Source: Amblyornis subalaris (taxonomy: Eukaryota; Chordata; Aves; Passeriformes; Ptilonorhynchidae). Taken from it: a DNA stretch of 64,000 nucleotides. The notes under the pieces were generated by a model that was not told where the DNA came from, made no database searches, and worked only from the letters and a program-made list of their open reading frames with translations. A program made the translations under genes and the position numbers. The stretch spans positions 7,320,245-7,384,244 of the forward strand of contig JACAXG010000021.1 in assembly GCA_018881555.1 (NCBI GenBank), read 5' to 3'. Positions 12,641 through 25,500 of the stretch are shown here, in pieces. Each line of letters begins with the position of its first letter. Position 1 is the stretch's first letter.

Positions 12641-15091
12641 TGTCAACAGTAACTGGCTCTTTAAGAAGAATCAGATTTCAGGAGAGGGAGAAAGCTTCAA
12701 GAAATGCTTTTCCTGAGAAAGGTAGGGAAAAAGACCCAGTCTGCCAGCAAGTCTATTTTAGCAAGCAGACACATTACCCTGTTGTGAATAGGAGGCTAAT
12801 GTACAAATGACTGGACACCTACAAACTACAGCTCCTCTTTCTATGAAACATGAGACTTGGCTTAATTTATTCTCTCATAATGAGCATTAAAAGCCTTAAG
12901 CTTGCACTTGTACCTTAAGCAGAGTTGCACTTTTAATTTTAGCAAATCTAAATGTTCCCTCTCATTGATATCCCTGGTGCCATAAGAGTATGAATTATTG
13001 ATATTGCTTGCCTTTAATATTTTATGCCGCTGCGGAAATGGATAGTGGAGCCAAATCACAGCCTACAACTAAATTATGAAGGTCATCTAAGAGAATGCCA
13101 AGCAACCAAAGTCTGCTTCCCCAGATCAAAAGAAGGTCTGCAAATTTTCTGTTGTGTTATACTTTCCTCTATTATTTATTAGTCATACACAGCTGAGCAA
13201 GGTTTGAAATAAAATACTGGAATCTGAAATGCATTCCAGCAAAAAGACTTGCTGTCATCAGCACATGCTATTGGCTACAGCATTTTTTAATGAACTGTAA
13301 TTTTTAGTGACAAGCATTTACTTATGTCACAGATTTCAAACCAGCTTCTTGCAAAATACACCAAAGCAATCTCCAAGCAGCACTGCTAATTTCAGGTTTA
13401 CTAGATAAAAACACAAAACGTAGCTGAAGATAATGACCAAATGGCCATTTAGTGCTGAAATGACTGATTTCTCAGAGATCCTTACAATTAAGGACCATAT
13501 TCAATAGCTTACAACACCATCTATGATATCTGAGAAAAAATAGCATCTGTAGCACAGCTGGAGCAGCTGTGTTGGAAAATCAATCATTGCCTGGCAACTG
13601 AGCAACTGATTTTCCATCAATCAGTACACAAGGCATTCTGTTAGGTTTATAAAACACATAAATTTGTTGCAGTATCTGCAAATGCAATAAGTGGGGTAGA
13701 AATGTAAGAGCGATAGATAAAAGACAGGTTTAAAGCAGCTATCAGGGTTAATATGAAAAGAGCTGTATTTATGCATGCTGTAAATACAATATTATGGTAA
13801 TAAACAGATGAACTGCTCAGTGTGATCAGCTTTGACAACAGATAGAGCCAAGAGTAATCCAGAAAGTAGGACTTTTTCCACTGTAGCAAATGTCTTGTGC
13901 TACATAACTCTAATTTTTCTTTTTGATAAAATGGCCATTCATGGAAACAGTTACTCCCAAATGTGCCAAGAACTCATAAATCCCTGTAAATTCCTGCAGC
14001 TTAGGCCTTTTTTCTAGAATTTTATTGGCTTAACTGAGCCCATCAGTAATACTGCAAATCTTATCATTCTGTTGAGATTACACCACTTCTATAATAATGT
14101 CTCTAAGCTCATTTTTAAGGGACAATAAAGATTGTAACCATTCTTATAACTCTAACATAAAAGAAGAAGCAAGGGTAGGGGAGTTATACCAGAAATTGTA
14201 CAAGTTAGTACTAAAGCTATGACATTTTAATACTCATAAAACATAAGCCTGTTGCCTGATGTCAAGCCTCAGCGAGGAACAGAGATGCATTTGTGCGTAA
14301 AGTGATAGCTGTAGCTCGTCACGTTACTCAACAGACCTGCAACAGTCAACAACCCAAGCTGGCAGTCCTTGAGAAGTTGATATCTTTCCCTCTTTGGATG
14401 CTGCTGCCTCCGTTTAGACATGGCCATCTGGAAGGCAATAGTCTCTTCATACAGCATTCCCATATTGGGTTGGGAAACCCTATTTCTCCCAAGTCTGTTT
14501 TATCCAGCAGTATTTCTTATCACCCCAGTACTCCCAAACTCTCTTCTCTGTGACCATCAAACACCCCCCAATAGCACCAAGCTGGTCCAAAACTGTGGAA
14601 TATGGACTTATACAAGTGCTGGTAACAGGAAGATCCACCCAACACACCTGCAAAATGATATATTTCCTTAAGTATGCTGATCAGAGAAAAATTACAATGG
14701 TTTTAGATAAACATAGGGAGAACAACCAACGCTTAGCATTCACAAAGAACAAGGTAGTTGGTTATTCGTGAAGTCAGGCAATCATAGCCAAAATGACAAG
14801 GCATATGTGAGAAATACATTCCAAAGTTACCACNTGCAAAGCTACGGCCAATCATTATTATTAGCTTAGTTCTTACTATTAGCCTAATTTTTAATCACTT
14901 TAATTGATAAAGCCCTTCCCAAAGCAATGTTTCTCCATGTATCTGGGAGATACACAAGGAACAGCACCAAGGTAGCTTCCCATAAAAGTGAGTCATTTAA
15001 GCATTTTGATACAGATCCTTGTAGATCTACTGGTCACCATACCCTACAGTAGGTACGAAAACATTGCAGGGTCCAGAGACTACAAAGATAT

Positions 15092-15145
15092 TAAAAAAAA
15101 AAAAAAAAGGAAAAAAAGAAAAAAAAAAGGAAAAAAAAAAGAAAG
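15092..15145 (+). repeat. A-rich / (A)nG low-complexity tract
   Basis: A run of adenines interrupted by G and GG over about 54 bp. It creates a spurious Lys-rich open frame. No adjacent SINE was recognised. Confidence 0.9.
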
Positions 15146-16380
15146 GCTGGTAAAATGCAGTTTATTCTTTATATGATCCCCAGCTGTGAAATCCAACCCC
15201 ATGGTGCCACCATATATAACCCTGTAAAAACACAAAGACTGAAAGTTTCTGATTTAGCCAGACCGATCCAGGTAGCATGCCAGCAGTAAAGAGAAGTGTC
15301 TCTCTAGCATTTTTTTGACATTCACAGGTGCTGTCTTCTAAAGCTTCTAAAACAATATATAGTAAAGAGACTGCAGAACTGAATGGTCCTTTCTGGACCT
15401 AGAAAAATCTCAGATGCTTGAAAGAAAAACAATTTATTTGACAACTAAGAATTCAAATAATTTCATGGTACTTTAACCCTCATGAGCACCTTCTCCCCAC
15501 CCCCCAAATATTTTCAGGAATAGTAACACAGTATCTTTTTTTTTCCCCTTTTCTCTAAATTTGTTCTGCTTCTAGTTGCTGTTTTTCTACATATTTGGCT
15601 TTGCACACCATTTATTACTTTGAAAAATGTGCAAATGGGACTTGGGATCTTTGAAGCTGAGAGCAAATTTTTGTAGTAAAAAAGAAATGCTAGGCTTAGA
15701 ATGCCAAACAAGATTCAGACTTTCCACTAACTAAAGACTTCCAGTTAGCACCAGGTTTGCAGCCCAAAAGATAAAATTAAGTTGCAATATATTTGTGAAT
15801 ACTTGTAAACTCTAGAAATCTTTGATATTAGTTCCTACAGTAACAGACAAGAAAATGCAGAGGCACATTTTAATTACCTGTCAGGAACTAAATAAAAAAT
15901 TTGTTTTATTGAATACTCCCTGTGTGTAATATAACTATGGAAACAAGTCTGAAATCCAATTGACTTTCTATTTACAGGCTCCTAAAGAGCTATTAAAACA
16001 TAAAAGTGAACTACTTAAAACCTGTTTGAAGTTTTATTCTTCTTTAATGTATTTTTCACCTGTTTGATGATTGTTTATACTTTGTTGCATGATGAACTGT
16101 GACATTTTTTGCCATTTCATCATGTTGAAGATTTTGCTATATTTAAGTCAAAACATAGTGATGTTTGCCACAAAAAAACCCGTTGTAAGAAATCTGACCA
16201 TGGCAAAATGTGTTTTAAGCCAACAGTGACAAAGCTCTTCACATTCATTTCCAAGCTCTTGGTTTGGCTCCATTTCAGATGCAGAGAACAGGGCACTTGC
16301 TGCACTGAGGAGGTGATTGTCTAAACAAAGCAGATTTTAAAAAGCAGTAAGAAAGACACTGCTTTTACTACTGCTCCACA

Positions 16381-16475
16381 TAAGGCAATGGAAGCCTAGA
16401 AAGACACGTGACTTGCATGATAGTTCTTCCGGAAGGAAAGGGCAAAGGCAGGAATGGAACTGTCTACTGACACCC
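16381..16475 (-). mobile_element. Ancient MIR-like SINE relic
   Basis: AAGGCAATGGAAGCCTAGAAAG, then GTGACTTGCATGATAGTTC and GGCAAAGGCAGGAATGGAAC, keeps the order of the MIR antisense core (GAAACTGAGGCACAGAAAG, GTGACTTGCCCAAGG, GGCAGAGCCAGGAAT). It is diverged and unconfirmed. Confidence 0.45.
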
Positions 16476-17237
16476 TGTAAGTAAGCAAATAATCAGCCAA
16501 AATTTATGTTTCTGTGAGTGATGAGCACCACCTGATAATCTAAAAGCAATATTCTCCCTTAATAAACGCTGTGGAATGTCATGTTGTGATATCCAAAAAT
16601 TTGAACTGTATTCTTACAGAAGGTCAAATGTAAAATATTGTCTTCATAGAGAAGATATCTTGGGTCTCACCTTAGGCACACTTCCAAATTTATCCACAGC
16701 ACAGTTCTGGTTAACTGAAATAGATGGATGTCTTGGCTCTCCAGAGCATAAGAATGTAATTTTTTAATTGTAAAATGCTTCGCTTATTAATTTGGACCAA
16801 TTCTTCCTGTTAAAAATCAGCTGAACTGACAACAGAAACTTACACGACAGCAAGCTACAGTGTCCTATTTATTATTCAGCCAGGATTACCATTCATTACT
16901 ATTGACAATCCTAATATATAGGGTAAGCTCATCAATGAACAACCTGGTTGCAGAAGTATGTACTGGGGGCAGAGGAGCTATTTTAAAGTATTTGATTTTG
17001 GTTAGTTCCATGTCTTCTAAATACTCAGGTATTTCACATAGTAGCAAAATGTAGTAAAAAAGAAGTAGTGCTTCTATCATTATCCTGTTAGTCTATCCTG
17101 GCAGGTGATAAACGTTGTTTAACTACACCATCCTTCCCTCAAGTACAGACTAGATACCTACACAGGAAGTACTCAGACATTTGGAAACTCTGGTTGATGT
17201 AGTAAAATACATGGCCCTAAACATGTCACTTCTCTGA

Positions 17238-17299
17238 GCAGTGAGACTGGACTAGACATTCTCCAGTGGTGCTTTCCAGCCTCAGGGATGCTGTGATAA
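17238..17299 (+). mobile_element. Degraded CR1 3' fragment
   Basis: GTGAGACTGGACTAGACATT, then CTTTCCAGCCTCAGGGATG and CTGTGAT, matches the last 60 bases of older CR1 subfamilies (GGACTAGATGATCTCC... CTTTCCAGCC). The repeat tail is lost. Confidence 0.6.
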
Positions 17300-20200
17300 C
17301 ACCTCCTGGCTAACATGAGGAGGCACAGGCATGTCAGCCCCGTCCCAGCTCCCTACCCTGGCCCACAGAACTTGAATTGCATTCAGGATTCCCAGTTCAT
17401 CCCCTCAACCAACTTCCTAAGAACCTCAGGTGTGGTATCCCTTCTCTCACACAATGGAGGTCTCCATAAAGCAGAGTATGCCTTTTCAGGAGACAGAAGA
17501 CTTCTTAGCAACGGGTTGAGCCCTTGGAATGAACTCCCATGGGAAAGGTAAACCTATTTCCTAAGGCTTAGTTCTACCACCTTCTGGCTCCAAGTGCAAG
17601 ACATTTCTTCTGCCTTGTGTTCTCCAAAAGAAATAAAAAGAACATGTAGACATGCAAAACCAAATCCAATCTGACAAATGAAGGTACCAAACCAAAATAT
17701 TCTACCTACTTTTCATTCTTTCTGAGACAAGATGGGTACAGACACATGATGGATTCCAATCATCAGACTGAACTGCTGGTGAACACCCAAACCAGACAGC
17801 TGGAGTGCACCTTTTAGTGCAACAANGGGTGCACCCTAAGCAATTTTGTACACTAGAGCTTGCAACCTGCCTAGCACTTACAGAAACCCATCCATAAATA
17901 ACAACAATAATTGTTTGATCATGGTACAACAGCCTCTCTCTCCTAGCCTGAGGAGCTGGCAACAATAAGGTTGATTTTACACCAGGTGGTCCTGAAGTTT
18001 TCCTCTAATTATAGTAACGTATACAAAACAGAACAGTCTGCTTGGAAAAATTTGTTTTATACACACTTATCTGCTTGTATGGTTTGACTTCACTTCCATT
18101 TCTTCAGTTTATTGCACAGAGAGGAGCAGGTGGATCAAAGACATGTTTCTGACTGTGCAACCTTAGCTTTAACACTACTAGCCCCAGGTCTTACAATCTG
18201 GAGTGACATATGCAGGTACATTTCTGTTAATTTTTCCTTTTTCTGTGGATTTTACTCAGTATGTCCCAAAGCCCCTGATAGCCACAAGTTTTGGGAATAT
18301 CCTTATTACTGAAAACTACAGATATCTTAATACTGAAGTTCTAGAAGACTTTGGCCATTCATGCTCTGTATTCAATTTTCCCTCTGAGCTTTGCCTTGGG
18401 TGCTGAGAAAAATGGAGGCATTGGCAGTGGCAGTCACAAGACTTTGTCTGACAGTGACATCTGTTCTCAGGGGCTCCTGATGCTTCAACTTATTCCTCCT
18501 CCTATATGCCCAAATACAACATTATTCTGATGTGCCCTGCCCATTGGTATTTACACCTGAAGGCATGGATTGAACCCAGGCAGTCTTTTCCAGTAAGTAG
18601 AGGGAATTTCAATGTTTTCTAGGATGCTAACTCAATTTAATTGTGTTTCTAAAGAGTGTTAAGTGCATACAGACTGAGAGGGGTGGTTAGTTGGAAAACA
18701 TCCACCACAATTTTGGAAGCTCTGCATGGGTTGTCTAGAACTATGCAGGATTGTGTATCATATTAATCCCAAGGAAATTACCTTAAGCAATTATCTAATT
18801 AGGCAGAGTTTTCTCTCTCCCTTTTTCCACTTCTATCCTATCTATACCACCGTCCTAGCTGTCATCTCATTTGTAACAATCGCCCAAGAGGCATATACAA
18901 TGAGAAGTTCTCTGGCCAAGTCTCCCACTGGTTATAAACAAATGACAGATTTGAAACACATTACGAAATTCCTTCATTCCTGCATTCCTAAGACAGACCA
19001 AAATACTCAGCCCTATTATGTGCAATCGGCTTTCTGCTGTGAAGATGGGAAAGCCATTCAGCTCACAGAAGCTGCTGAACAAATTGTTTGGAAATTTTAC
19101 ATGCATATGCTAATACACTCGCTCTGCTTAGGTGGAGGTGCTCCCTGTAGCATCACTGATTATCGCATTATCTGGAAGACATTGCATTTTTAATTTAGCT
19201 CTGTTTTTTATAAGCTGTGCTAATAAAATCTGCACCCCATGGAAACCCCCTGCTCATTAGCTATTACCCAGCCTCAGGCAGCACAAGTCTGTTTACATTA
19301 CAAATAAAAGATAAAATATGCTCATTGCCAGCTTCCCCCTTCCCGAGGGACACTTGTCATGAATCTATCCTGCAAAACTATCTCTTCACTACTCTCCCCT
19401 GACTTCCCCTTGCCCCAGGACACTTTGCCTTCATTTATCTCTTTCGGACTTAACAAACCACTACAACTACCTTAGATCAATTTCTCAAATCACAGTTTAA
19501 TTATTTAGAAGGAAGTGAGCTTTTGCTCTCCATTAAAACAACAATCCCTACCCCCAAGGAACAACATTAAATCATTGTTTAATCCTTATTACTGCCTTAG
19601 GCCTCCCTTGGTACTGCAGTGTTGTTGAAACTTCATTTCAATATTTACCACTTAGATCACTTAAGGGCTGTCAGCTTTAATAAAATTTTATCAATTGGAT
19701 ACTTATATTATTCAGAGTTTCATAAAAATAACAAGACCTGCCTTGGTATTTCACTCATATATGGGCTAATTCCTTTGACTGCTAAGGGATTTCATTTTAT
19801 TAGCATTTAAACATAATGTGAGTGATTTTTTTAAACTGATATATATTGCAAGAAGTTAGTAAACAACATCATACTAAGTTACATGAATTTTAATATATGC
19901 ACCACTAAGTTTACAACTGCAATACACACAAATAAACCAACAAGGCAGATTTCACTGTGCAGCCTCCTAAAAAGCCTGATCTTTAAAGAGACTTACCTAC
20001 CTCAATTCTTTTCTGCGGTGTACAGACTAGCGACAACTCTGTGGTAGGTACGCAATAAAGATATCCCCGATTCTTGGTTTGCGGAGAGTTTTGCTGTCAA
20101 AGAACATGTTAAGACTTCCCATATTCAATAAAACAAAGCACAATTTGACAGGAAATGTACCAGCCCAATCAATAGGCTGGTAGCAATACAGTATTACTTC

Positions 20201-23200
20201 ATATTCCCTCTCAGATCAGAAGAGTGAATTACACCAATCTGAAAAAGGCATTTCCAGAGAGTTTTGCTATTTAGCTGTACTGATTTAAGTAGGAACAGAC
20301 AATTTCTACATACTTCTCCAAGTTCTTCTTGGTCAACAGAGATTCCTGGAATCATCCAACTACAACTGCAGCCCAAACACTTCCTAAATTTCTCTGGTAA
20401 GTGCAGTTTGTTGCTGCATCACTAACAATACCATGACTGGTTTAAACGTAGAAGGTACAGTTACTGTGGTGTCAGGTCTGTAATAAGTTCCTCTGATACC
20501 AAAATTATATAAGACGGATCCTGCTTTGGACTGGTACTACTGGTAGATTAAGTGCTACGTTTTTGAGATGATCAACTTTGCAAAGACTTCTCAGACACAA
20601 CTTCTTTATCATATGGTAGAACTGTATTCTTTCCATTAGAAGAAGGGACAATGTTTTCCCCAAGTGGATGTGAATTTATACTTTAGAGGCAAGGATACTG
20701 CACTTCACATTAAGAATAATTAATGCATTGCAAATCTGAGAAATTTGCACAAAAGGGAAAACAATTACATCAAACACTTCAGTGAAAGAGGCAAAAAATC
20801 TACATGCTTTTAAAAAAGATTGCTTTTTTCAAAATAAGGATTACAAACCACCTAACATTCACGGGAGTATTCCTGTCTATCCATTCTGCCTTTGTCTGAA
20901 AATATCTCCCATTCCACACTTCACGTTTCCTTTTAGACTTATCTCTCCTTACCATCCTGACCATCACCGTCTTAGTCCTACTTTTCATAAGGTCTCTTCT
21001 AGCAGCAGACTTTCTTTTTTCCTTTGGTTTTCAATGCTTGACCTTCATCAAATTTCTTTTGAAAATACCAAAGGACTTGTTTCTTGCAGATAATTTTGGC
21101 TCTTCCATCAGTTTTAAACCTCTCTAACTATAGTACTTATAGAATCTAGGTAAAACTCTGAAAACAAAAAGAAAAGGTAGAGGACTTAGAAGATCCTGGT
21201 TCAATTTAAGTAACAATCATACACTGAGGATGCTGAGTGTGAAAATGTCAATTACTTAGAGGTCTGGATGCTGTTAAGTCACTTCTGGATGTAGGATTCT
21301 CAACAGCTTTCCTATACATAGTCAGAAATAATTATTCAGAAATTGCATGCAACAGGACCAGACTGAACAGGAAAAATTGTCCTCCTCCTCTGGAATAACA
21401 ACAGGTACTGCATTTTAAATTGAGACTTGGTCACCCTGCTTTAACCTGTATTCACTTTGGAACACAGTTTTAGGTGTCGAAGTCAACTGACTGCTTGCAA
21501 ATTCTCTAACGCTACTTAGCTCCTGTGAGCAAGGCTGGACTTTCATTTTAAAAGTGATGAGAAAAGTATATTAAAACAGAAACCAAGGAACTACTTGAAT
21601 TACACTTCTTCAAATTCAGTATCATTTCCAGAACACACTTTACCAATTATAAGCGATCAACACTGATACACACATACTCCCTACACGCAAGTGTGCAGAC
21701 TTTCAGTATCTTGCTAAAAATGGTGATTTCAATTTTTAAAATGATAAGGAAAAAATGCTTGGAAAATTTGTTTACTTTAGATGGTAGGATGAGTTTGCAC
21801 CCATGATCATTTACAAAAGGAAAGTCACAGCTGCACCATTCCACGATGTTGGTGGAAATTCTGCCATCAGCTTCAGCTGGAGCCAGGCTGCATCCATAAA
21901 TTGTTTGGATGTTTATTACCACTTATTTTTACTGCAGTAGTAGGAAAATGTTTGAGCTGTAGACCAGGACCCTCAACATACTCAAAAAAATTCAACAAAA
22001 AGTCAAAGGGCTTCCAGTCTACCAATAAGCCATAACAAGGCAACCGAGAGCCACAACTGAGAACGGTGTAATACTCAGTGGCCGTAGTAACCCGACTGCC
22101 TAGGGCTTGATTATAATTAAAAGACACCAAGAAAGGCTTAATTTTAAGTGGGGCCTAATAACTAATGTTGAAGTTGAAAGAGTAGTAAAGCAGGGAGCAT
22201 GACAATTAAACATGCCCGAGAATGTAAATGTATGGATATGAAGTGCAGAGTGAATGCCCCCAATTTTCAAGTCAATTTTCCTAGTGAAAGCTCTAGTGGG
22301 GCAGACAAAAAACAGAGCTTATAAAAGAACCTGGTTGCAACCTTAGCCACAGAGTCTTGACCACAGCTCCATAATAAAATTACTAGTATATTAAGCATGT
22401 GAATGTGGGGTGATACAGAAAAGAAGATGGGGCCCCCATGGCTGGCTGGCAAGCCAACTGTGATTTTAACTAAAAGCAGATGGTTTTCAAGAACGAATAG
22501 GTGCAACTTGCTCTTTTATGCAAGTCACGCTCAATTCACAACCATTTTCTTAGATGTACACCTTCAGCACAGGAGTTCATGTGGCCTAAATTGAATGTAA
22601 TAATCCAGATGGGAGTATACCGATTCTGCATCCTTTCAACTGGAGTGTCGTGTTACGCAGCTCTCCCGTTTAAAAGCACATAAAAACCCAAGCTATTCAG
22701 TGTGCANCTGAGAGTGCAAGGGCTTTAATCTTTACATTATCCATATGAACGCACTTTCTATTTTTGTTTATTGTGCCACACAAACCTAATTGCTGTTGCT
22801 TTAGAACCAGCAATCCCTAAAGGGCAACAAATAACCTCAGGCTTTCGTAACATCAAGGTGCACTTTTTGGTCATCAGTTCTAACTTATCCCAGGTCAACC
22901 ATAGCTGAAAGCTGTCACCAGCTGGTGGTGAGTGTAAAGCCCATGGTCTGAATCCACCTGCACATATAAAATGAAGACAAAGGAATGCCCACAAACAGGA
23001 GCATGATCAGTTGGCTGAACTGCAGTGTGAGCAGGGAAATAGAACTGCACCCGTGTCTAAGAAGGATTCCACTAGGCAGCTGGCCTCATTCACTAAAATA
23101 TTTGTTAGTTAGGAAAGGATTTCAGAAACCTCCAAACTCAGCCCCTTACTAAAGGGCAAAGCTCCACCAACATCACTGAGTGGTGACCTTAATTCATCCA

Positions 23201-24193
23201 GTACTACTTTCTTAAGAAGATCTGTGAATTTTAAAGCACTTTTTAATCATTTCATGTGAAATCTACTTGAAGAATTGATAGGTTTTAAGAGATGTCTTTG
23301 GGAGGGTGGGTGAAAAGCTGGATAATCTTTTCTGTTTGCTAGCCTCCCGCTTTTCATTCTGTCCTCTTGAGCTAGATTGAAATATGCCAAATTGTGTGAG
23401 CTGTTACCTTATGAAGCTTCTTACTCACAGAAGGCATCTTTTGTTACATACAGAGGTGTTAATCCCCAGGTAATCAAAAGCTGAATTAGTTCATAATTAA
23501 GGTGAAAGACTCCCTGGCTTATGTTGTTGCTGAATCTTATAGGTTTTCTTGTTTTATTTTATTCAAAGAACTATGGGGTGTTAACAACCTCTGCAATAAA
23601 TCAAATAAAAGTAATATAAAACAAGGCCTACCAGTAGCTCTATCCCGGGTTTTGCTCGCACGAGGAAAGGCAGCTTGGCATCATCACAGGCACATTGCTA
23701 GACACTGAAATATAAAGGAAGCAGAGGGACTTTCACCCTTCTGCCTCCTGAGCCTTGTCTTCTTGTCTAAATATATCCAACCCTGCAAGTGTGTTACTTT
23801 AGCCTTTTTCAATGACAAGAAACGGCATAGGTCTGGAAAGGGAGTTCAAGAAGTCACTCAGGTAATGCAAAAATTGTTTACCTGGGGTATAACTCTTGCC
23901 TCATATGTCCTCCATGTCTGTGAATCAATTCAAACTTGTGACTGATTACCTCAGGCCAAAATGGATACTTTTCATTCAAACTTCAAAGCAGAAGATGCTG
24001 TTGCGTGTTTGTAACTTTATGTTCATCAGCTCCACACACAATTACTAAAAAGATCAGAGTTAACCAGCTCTGCTGTCCCTTATAGATTTATTATTTTTAC
24101 TTGAAAATTATACCAATTCTATGATTTTAATTAAACTTGCACATCACGTTTTTTTTCCCCAGCACTCATTCAAGGATGGAAATCTTGAAGCCA
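17300..24193. other. Intergenic, possible regulatory DNA
   Basis: No repeats recognised over almost 7 kb, apart from the candidate element at 19130-19325. Ns at 17826 and 22707. A low repeat load next to developmental genes is compatible with regulatory DNA, but this is inference. Confidence 0.45.
19130..19325. promoter_or_regulatory. Candidate conserved noncoding element
   Basis: Unique sequence with several TAAT/ATTA cores (TTAATTTAG, GCTAATAAAATC, CTCATTAGCTATTACC) next to GGTGGAGGTGCTCCC. It overlaps the end of the longest plus-strand open frame of the left flank (155 codons, 18726-19193), whose product I do not recognise and do not call as a gene. Confidence 0.22.
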
Positions 24194-24300
24194 TACAGAT
24201 GAAAATTTGAGATACAGAGAAATTGGCTGAGCGCACCAAAGTTACCCAGGAAGGTGTTTGAGCCCAAGCCTCTTCAGTCGAATCTCTGCCTCACCACCTT
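24194..24300 (-). mobile_element. Ancient MIR-like SINE relic
   Basis: ACAGATGAAAATTTGAGATAC, then AGAGAAATTGGCTGAG and CCAAAGTTACCCAGGAAGG, matches the reverse complement of the MIR core (ACAGATGAGGAAACTGAGGC, AGAGAGGTTAAGTGAC, CCAAGGTCACCCAGGAAG) in the same order. It is the clearest of the three such relics here, and all three lie in the same orientation. Confidence 0.55.
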
Positions 24301-25294
24301 CTCAACTTGGAAATACTTTCTACTCTTTTTACAGTTAGCACTGCACCATCTACACTCCAACCCATGGGTTCACTGAATTTACCCACTGACTTCCAAGTAG
24401 ATTTGTTCAGTGTCTTTTTCATTCCTCTGTACTTGAAAGCAAACTGATCATGAATAAACAAAATAATACTGTACGATTTCTGCTGCATGTGGCAAACACT
24501 AGAAGGGCACAGGTGCTCCAACTGCTCAATCCAATAGTAATCAGCAGTGCAAAAATGCAAAATAATGCTTTTATAGTGATGTCTCTCTTTGGTTGCCCAT
24601 TTTCAATAATAAAAAAAGAAAATTCTACATTCAGGTTCAGATCTGCAGAAACAATCCTTCAGCCGCTGCAGGAATCAATTTCCAAATTTTAAAAGAATGA
24701 GATACACAGTATACAACTAAGGACTCTAGGCAGCGACTCACATTTAAACAGTTACACCATGAAGATGATTCTATATTTCATTTCCCCATGAAAGAAATGT
24801 TCTATTTGGATCAGTCTTCATTTAAAAGGCAGGCGACAATCAAACAAAATGTCATTTTGTATTATAAAGTGATCAAAATAAAACAAGGGAAAGATAAATC
24901 AAAATGCACAAATCAAAATCTGTTTATGCTATTTGGAGACACTGTGGATTTGTCAGTTACTCTAGAAGAATTTTATGAAGATATAATTAAACTCTGAAAT
25001 CAAATCACTTTTTTTTCCTGTCATTATATATAGGCTGCTTTATAACAAGGCATATTAGGAATACTTGCCTTACTTGGACGAGAAAAAAAATCCTGTTTAC
25101 TTTTATTATCAAGCATCATATTAAGAACTCCAGCTTGTAAGTGCCTCACCACTTTTTAAAGAAACTAATTGCAAGCCACTTTCAATATTTCTTCTGTTTT
25201 TAATTTAATACCCTCAGAGATACATAATTGGGCTGGAAGGGAGAGTATTCACTGAAGTCATGAATTTGCTGTATAAATACAAACAAGGAGGAAA

Positions 25295-25500
25295 GCTAAT
25301 ACAGTAAGGGACTGTGGGATTAATTTTGAAATTGTCTGATTAGTGGATTGCTGCCCGTCAATAATTGCCTTAGATTTTCCCAAGGCCCCGTCTTTATTGG
25401 AGTCTGGCAAGTGCATCTGCCCACAGATTCCGTCAATCAGGCCTTGCAGCTGGGAGGGTCTTCAGAGAGAACACAATTGTAAGTCTGCTGGGGCGAGTTG
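25295..25500. promoter_or_regulatory. Candidate conserved noncoding element
   Basis: Unique, non-repetitive sequence of mixed composition with homeodomain-like cores packed together: GGGATTAATT (25316-25325), TGATTAGTGGATT (25337-25349) and CAATAATTGCC. A GC-richer half follows (CCAAGGCCCCGTC, CAGCTGGGAGGG). GGATTA is a bicoid-class (OTX/PITX) core. Conservation cannot be tested here. Confidence 0.25.

Larger units (their letters stand above)
12641..17237. other. Intergenic, mostly featureless
   Basis: Contains the A-rich tract at 15092 and the MIR-like relic at 16381. The remainder is AT-rich unique sequence with an N at 14834. Confidence 0.55.

Noticed and set aside
14988..15176. Open frame with a poly-Lys tail
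   Set aside because: Produced by the A-rich low-complexity tract at 15092.
18726..19193. 155-codon open frame (plus), the longest in the left flank
   Set aside because: No domain or family is recognisable, and about one ORF of this length is expected by chance in 64 kb of AT-rich DNA over six frames. Kept only as context for a possible conserved element.
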